From JBBIMS01 sp964531645 (GTDB lineage: Bacteria; Acidobacteriota; Aminicenantia; JBFLYD01; JBBIMS01): a DNA stretch of 64,000 bases. The notes beneath the pieces are model-generated. The model made no database searches. It saw only the letters and a list, made by a program, of their open reading frames with translations, and had not been told where the DNA came from. Shown piece by piece: positions 61,245 to 64,000 of the stretch. The DNA lies in assembly GCA_964531645.1 (NCBI GenBank), contig CAZHEF010000001.1, positions 1 through 64,000 of the forward strand. Direction: 5' to 3'. The first letter of the stretch is position 1; every line of letters starts with the position of its first letter. Position numbers and translations under genes: made by a program.

Positions 61245-61273
61245 TACCTTATGGAATTTTAAAACATAAGGTA
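61245..61273 (-). promoter_or_regulatory. Perfect hairpin in the rplM leader
   Basis: Arms TACCTTATG (61245-61253) and CATAAGGTA (61265-61273), nine perfect pairs with an 11-base loop, lie 16 bases before rplM. It may be a ribosomal-protein feedback site (L13 leaders are known in other bacteria) or an operator. A TTGACA at 61311-61306 upstream could serve as a -35 box, with a weak AATAAT -10; then the hairpin would be at the 5' end of the mRNA. Confidence 0.5.
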
Positions 61274-61381
61274 TAATATTTTATTATTAATAATTTCGTC
61301 CAATTTGTCAACTGAATCAGTTTTGTAAAGGTGGATAAGGAGGAAAAGGTTTCTTGGCACTGGTAGTAAAATAAAATACAT

Positions 61382-61411
61382 TTGACTTATTTCTCTTCAA
61401 TCTATTACAAT
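61382..61411 (+). promoter_or_regulatory. Promoter of the Tol/TonB operon
   Basis: -35 TTGACT (61382-61387), 18-base spacer, -10 TACAAT (61406-61411); the predicted short leader carries AGGAG before the ATG at 61431. Confidence 0.55.
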
Positions 61412-61430
61412 TTATTTTTGAGGAGTGATA

Positions 61431-62126
61431 ATGATTTTCAATATGATGGAACCTTCACCTCTGGTATCGAGGGATATACTGGACTTGATTTCTCAAACAG
61501 GGACAGTTGCAAGGCTTGTCCTTATAGTACTTCTGACCTTTTCTGTTATTTCCTGGGCAATAATTTTCTACAAACTAAGAATCCTCTCAAAAGCTAAAAA
61601 ACAATCTTACGATTTTCTGGGTTACTTCAGAAAAAGCAGAAAATTTGCCGATATAAATTTCTCCTCTGACAGATTCAAATTTTCACCCCTTGCTTCAATA
61701 TTCAGAGCGGGATACAACGAAATTAACTTTCAGATTTCCCATCAGGAACAGAACAAAAATTCTCTGAATCTTGAATCACTTCAGAGAATTCTCCTGAGAA
61801 TTTCCAACAAAGAGATAGAAAAGCTGGAAAATTTTATGGGATTCCTTGCAACAACTGGCTCTGTAACACCATTTATTGGACTTTTCGGAACTGTATGGGG
61901 GATCATGGACTCTTTCAGAGAGATAGGTATGAGGGGGTCAGCGAGTCTTGCTACAGTTGCGCCAGGAATAGCAGAGGCACTTATCTCAACAGCAGCTGGT
62001 CTTTTCACTGCAATTCCCGCGGTTATCTTTTACAACCACTTTCTCAGGCAGATAAAATCAATTGTTAATGAAATGGAGAATTTTATTCTTGAATTTATTA
62101 ATCTTACTGAAAAATTGTTCTTATAA
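61431..62126 (+). CDS. tolQ: TolQ/ExbB-type proton channel subunit
   Basis: 231 aa from the ATG at 61431 (AGGAG five bases upstream); a GTG two codons earlier is less likely. Three transmembrane helices: about 22-45, 130-152 and 170-195. Conserved GLFGTVWGIMDSF and ALISTAAGLFTAIPAVIFYN carry the channel residues. With TolR it converts proton flow into motion at the envelope. The presence of tolB downstream favours TolQ over ExbB. Confidence 0.9.
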   Translation: MIFNMMEPSPLVSRDILDLISQTGTVARLVLIVLLTFSVISWAIIFYKLRILSKAKKQSYDFLGYFRKSRKFADINFSSDRFKFSPLASIFRAGYNEINFQISHQEQNKNSLNLESLQRILLRISNKEIEKLENFMGFLATTGSVTPFIGLFGTVWGIMDSFREIGMRGSASLATVAPGIAEALISTAAGLFTAIPAVIFYNHFLRQIKSIVNEMENFILEFINLTEKLFL

Positions 62127-62548
62127 TGGCTTTAAAATTTGAAAGAGAAAGGATAAATTTAGAATCTGCTCTTTCTGAAATTAACATGATTCCTCTTATA
62201 GATATAATGCTTGTTCTTTTAATAATATTCATGATTACTGCACCAATGATGCATTCAGGAATTGAAGTAAATCTTCCAAGAGCTGAAACCAGAACATCTC
62301 CTGCGGAGGAAAGAATGATAATAACAATTACTAAGGATAGAAAAATTTACATTGAAAATAATCCTGTTTCTCTACAGAGTCTGGAAGATAGATTGAAGGA
62401 ATATTTTTATGGTAAAGAGAAAAAGGTTGCATTCATAAAGGGAGACAGAAATGTTCCCTATGGATTTGTAATATCAGTTATTGATAGGGCTAAAAAAGCA
62501 GGAGCTGAAAATCTGGCATTGATAGTTGAATATGAGGAAAAGAAATGA
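62126..62548 (+). CDS. tolR: TolR/ExbD-type proton channel subunit
   Basis: 140 aa. Short cytosolic N terminus, one transmembrane helix (about 19-40) with the essential Asp in MIPLIDIMLVLLIIFMIT, and a periplasmic domain with INNxPVSLxxL-like and VAFIKGDRNVPYGFVI. It overlaps tolQ by one base and the next gene by four. Confidence 0.92.
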   Translation: MALKFERERINLESALSEINMIPLIDIMLVLLIIFMITAPMMHSGIEVNLPRAETRTSPAEERMIITITKDRKIYIENNPVSLQSLEDRLKEYFYGKEKKVAFIKGDRNVPYGFVISVIDRAKKAGAENLALIVEYEEKK

Positions 62549-63261
62549 TGGGGAATAACCAATTCATAAAAATGGTAGGCTTCTCCTTAATTTTTCATGC
62601 TTTTCTTTTTTCATCTTTTCTTATAAAACTTCCTTCAAAAAAAGAAACTACCAAAAAAATTTACTATGTTGACATTCTCGAAATAAGAGGTGGGGGTGGG
62701 GGTTTTAAAGGAGGCGGCTCAAGCCAACCTCCTTCTGGTTCCATGAGGGAATTAACTGTAAAAAAAGAAACTGAATCAAAGAATGTTTTAAGATATCCTG
62801 TTAAAAAGCCAAAAAAGGAGCCTGAAAAGGAGAAAACAGTAATATCAAAGCCTGATAAATCTGGAAAGAAAAAGGAAACTTATGATCCTGCAAAAAAAGA
62901 GTTAACAACTGGTCTTGGAGAAGGTTTCGGAGGTGCGGAAGGATTTGGAAGTGGTGAGGGTGGGATACCTGGATTTCCCTACTATTATTACATTCAGATT
63001 TTAAGGGACAAAGTCTCTTCCAACTGGTTCAAAGCCCTCGTCCCTCCTGGAGTAACAGGAACTTATAAAGTTGTTATTTTTTTTAAGATAAAAAGAAATG
63101 GAGAGGTTAATGAGATAAAAATAGAGGAGAGTAGTGGAATTGAATCTCTTGACTTTTCTGCTTTTAGGGCTGTAAAATTATCTATTCCTTTCCCTCCTCT
63201 TCCGAGGGAATACGAGGGAGATTATCTGGGAGTTCACTTTCAGTTTGAATTCAGAAAATGA
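62545..63261 (+). CDS. TonB/TolA-like energy-transducing protein
   Basis: 238 aa. One N-terminal transmembrane helix (about 9-27), a Gly-rich patch, a Lys/Pro/Glu-rich periplasmic linker (about 70-125), a second Gly-rich stretch, and a C-terminal TonB/TolA domain (about 145-238, IKRNGEVNEIKIEESSG, FPPLPREYEG). Position between tolR and tolB corresponds to TolA, while the C-terminal fold wording is TonB-like, so it may serve either or both roles. Confidence 0.85.
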   Translation: MMGNNQFIKMVGFSLIFHAFLFSSFLIKLPSKKETTKKIYYVDILEIRGGGGGFKGGGSSQPPSGSMRELTVKKETESKNVLRYPVKKPKKEPEKEKTVISKPDKSGKKKETYDPAKKELTTGLGEGFGGAEGFGSGEGGIPGFPYYYYIQILRDKVSSNWFKALVPPGVTGTYKVVIFFKIKRNGEVNEIKIEESSGIESLDFSAFRAVKLSIPFPPLPREYEGDYLGVHFQFEFRK

Positions 63262-64000
63262 TGAATGATTTTAGAAAATTTAAAAAAATAATTGAAATTG
63301 TAGGGAAAACTTTTACTTTTTCCATGCTGATATTTATATCCACAGAAATTCTCGACTCTCAGCAAGAGGTAATAATAAAAATAAGGGAAGGAGTTTCTCT
63401 GATACCTGTTGCAATACCTGAATTTATTGTAAAAAATAAAAATAGTATAACTTATGATTGTGCAAATATTATTCATAGAACCCTCTGGGAAGACCTTGAG
63501 TTTTCAAGGGTCTTTTCCCTTGTTCCAAGAGATCTTTATCCTCCAATCCCATCCTCAGGTAAAATAAATTTTAAGGATTGGCAAAATCTTCAGGCAAACA
63601 TAATTGTAACAGGAGAAATAGAGTCTCCTGCTGAAGGAAGGATAACTTTTACAGTAAAAGCATGGGATGCAAAGTCAGGAGCATACATATTCGGGAAGAG
63701 TTACGGAGGAAAGGCTGAAGAGTCAAGGGCAATAGCCCACAGAGTTGCGGACCAGATGATGATAAATTTTGGAGAGAAACCACTTTTCACGTCGAAGATT
63801 GTTTTTGTATCCGACAGAGATGGAAACATGGAAATTTATATGATGGACTGGGACGGATACAATCAAATAAGATTAACATTCAACTATGTAGTTGACACCC
63901 TTCCTTCAATCTCACCTGATAAAAAAATTATTTCTTATACATCCTACAGGAAGTTGAGCCCTGACCTTTATCTTTACAATATTGTTGAAGTAAAAAATAT
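63258..64000 (+). CDS. tolB: Tol-Pal system protein TolB, 5' part
   Basis: Starts at ATG 63258 (overlapping the previous stop by four bases) and is open to the window edge (247 codons). N-terminal hydrophobic segment, then the TolB N domain (IKIREGVSLIPVAIPEF, DLEFSRVFSLVPRDLY, FKDWQNLQANIIVTGEI), and the first propeller blade (SKIVFVSDRDGNMEIYMMDWDG, PSISPDKKIISYTS). It acts in the periplasm with Pal and TolA to keep the outer membrane connected. Confidence 0.93.
   Translation, partial: MMNDFRKFKKIIEIVGKTFTFSMLIFISTEILDSQQEVIIKIREGVSLIPVAIPEFIVKNKNSITYDCANIIHRTLWEDLEFSRVFSLVPRDLYPPIPSSGKINFKDWQNLQANIIVTGEIESPAEGRITFTVKAWDAKSGAYIFGKSYGGKAEESRAIAHRVADQMMINFGEKPLFTSKIVFVSDRDGNMEIYMMDWDGYNQIRLTFNYVVDTLPSISPDKKIISYTSYRKLSPDLYLYNIVEVKN

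Noticed and set aside
1..64000. tRNA or rRNA genes, CRISPR arrays, prophage
   Set aside because: Looked for T-loop (GTTCRAATC) contexts, regular repeat-spacer patterns and phage structural genes on both strands by eye; none found. A tRNAscan or Infernal run would be decisive.

Overview
The window reads as chromosome of an AT-rich, diderm (Gram-negative type) heterotrophic bacterium. Outer-membrane features are a TonB-dependent receptor, a Tol/TonB energisation cluster and LolA-like protein. Two GWxTD-domain proteins, many secreted peptidases, a PEGA-domain Ser/Thr kinase and carboxypeptidase-regulatory-like (CarboxypepD_reg) domains together suggest Acidobacteriota or the related candidate phylum Aminicenantes (OP8). 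That placement is inference from gene families, not from a marker-gene tree. No tRNA, rRNA, CRISPR array or prophage was recognised.

Layout. (1) 0.1-12.6 kb, minus strand: a secreted catabolic operon (GH38 alpha-mannosidase, DUF885 protein, M28, M16, amidohydrolase, C1 peptidase) behind a good sigma70-type promoter at 12595-12623; just beyond it lies a broken LiaF-like gene. (2) 13.7-24.8 kb, plus strand: a cystathionine-beta-synthase-like gene whose ribosome site is buried in a perfect 11-bp hairpin, then glmM-pdxJ-PHP protein, dipeptide epimerase, truD, a membrane protein, a TlpA-like gene with two internal stops, a beta-lactamase-fold serine hydrolase with TPRs and an FmdB zinc ribbon. (3) 25.0-26.7 kb, minus: ffh and a zincin. 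(4) 26.9-29.6 kb: a decayed zone with remnants of an ABC transporter, a 6-bladed propeller protein and a DDE transposase. (5) 30.1-32.9 kb, minus: galU-archease-rtcB. (6) 33.2-37.1 kb, minus: a LolCDE/MacB-like ABC operon with a LolA-like protein; three of its four genes carry a single frameshift. (7) 38.0-41.9 kb, plus: TonB-dependent receptor preceded by a 25-aa overlapping ORF and followed by an extreme G11/C10 terminator, then a HEPN/MNT pair. (8) 41.9-50.1 kb, minus: a four-gene GWxTD/TPR envelope cluster, a membrane protein and a second M28 peptidase. (9) 50.3-52.9 kb, minus: hup-coaD and ECF sigma, membrane protein, Spy-like protein. (10) 53.0-57.3 kb, plus: a Ser/Thr kinase ending in PEGA and TonB domains, then a Trk/Ktr potassium system. 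(11) 57.3-61.2 kb, minus: rplM-rpsI-rpsB-tsf-pyrH-frr plus a small ferredoxin. (12) 61.4-64.0 kb, plus: tolQ-tolR-tonB/tolA-tolB, running off the window.

Themes. Proteolysis outside the cytoplasm, TonB-type uptake and Tol/TonB energisation fit a peptide- and glycan-scavenging life. Most genes have clear AGGAG-type ribosome sites, but several genes that head transcription units (galU, ffh, glmM, the ECF sigma gene, the first GWxTD gene, the kinase) instead have a -10 box only 5-13 bases before the start codon, which suggests leaderless mRNAs. Intergenic space carries short degenerate 'word' repeats. Pseudogenes concentrate at 12.7-13.2, 21.5-22.4, 26.9-29.6 and 33.2-37.7 kb, and stops at apparent Trp/Gln codons argue that at least some of this decay is real rather than sequencing error.
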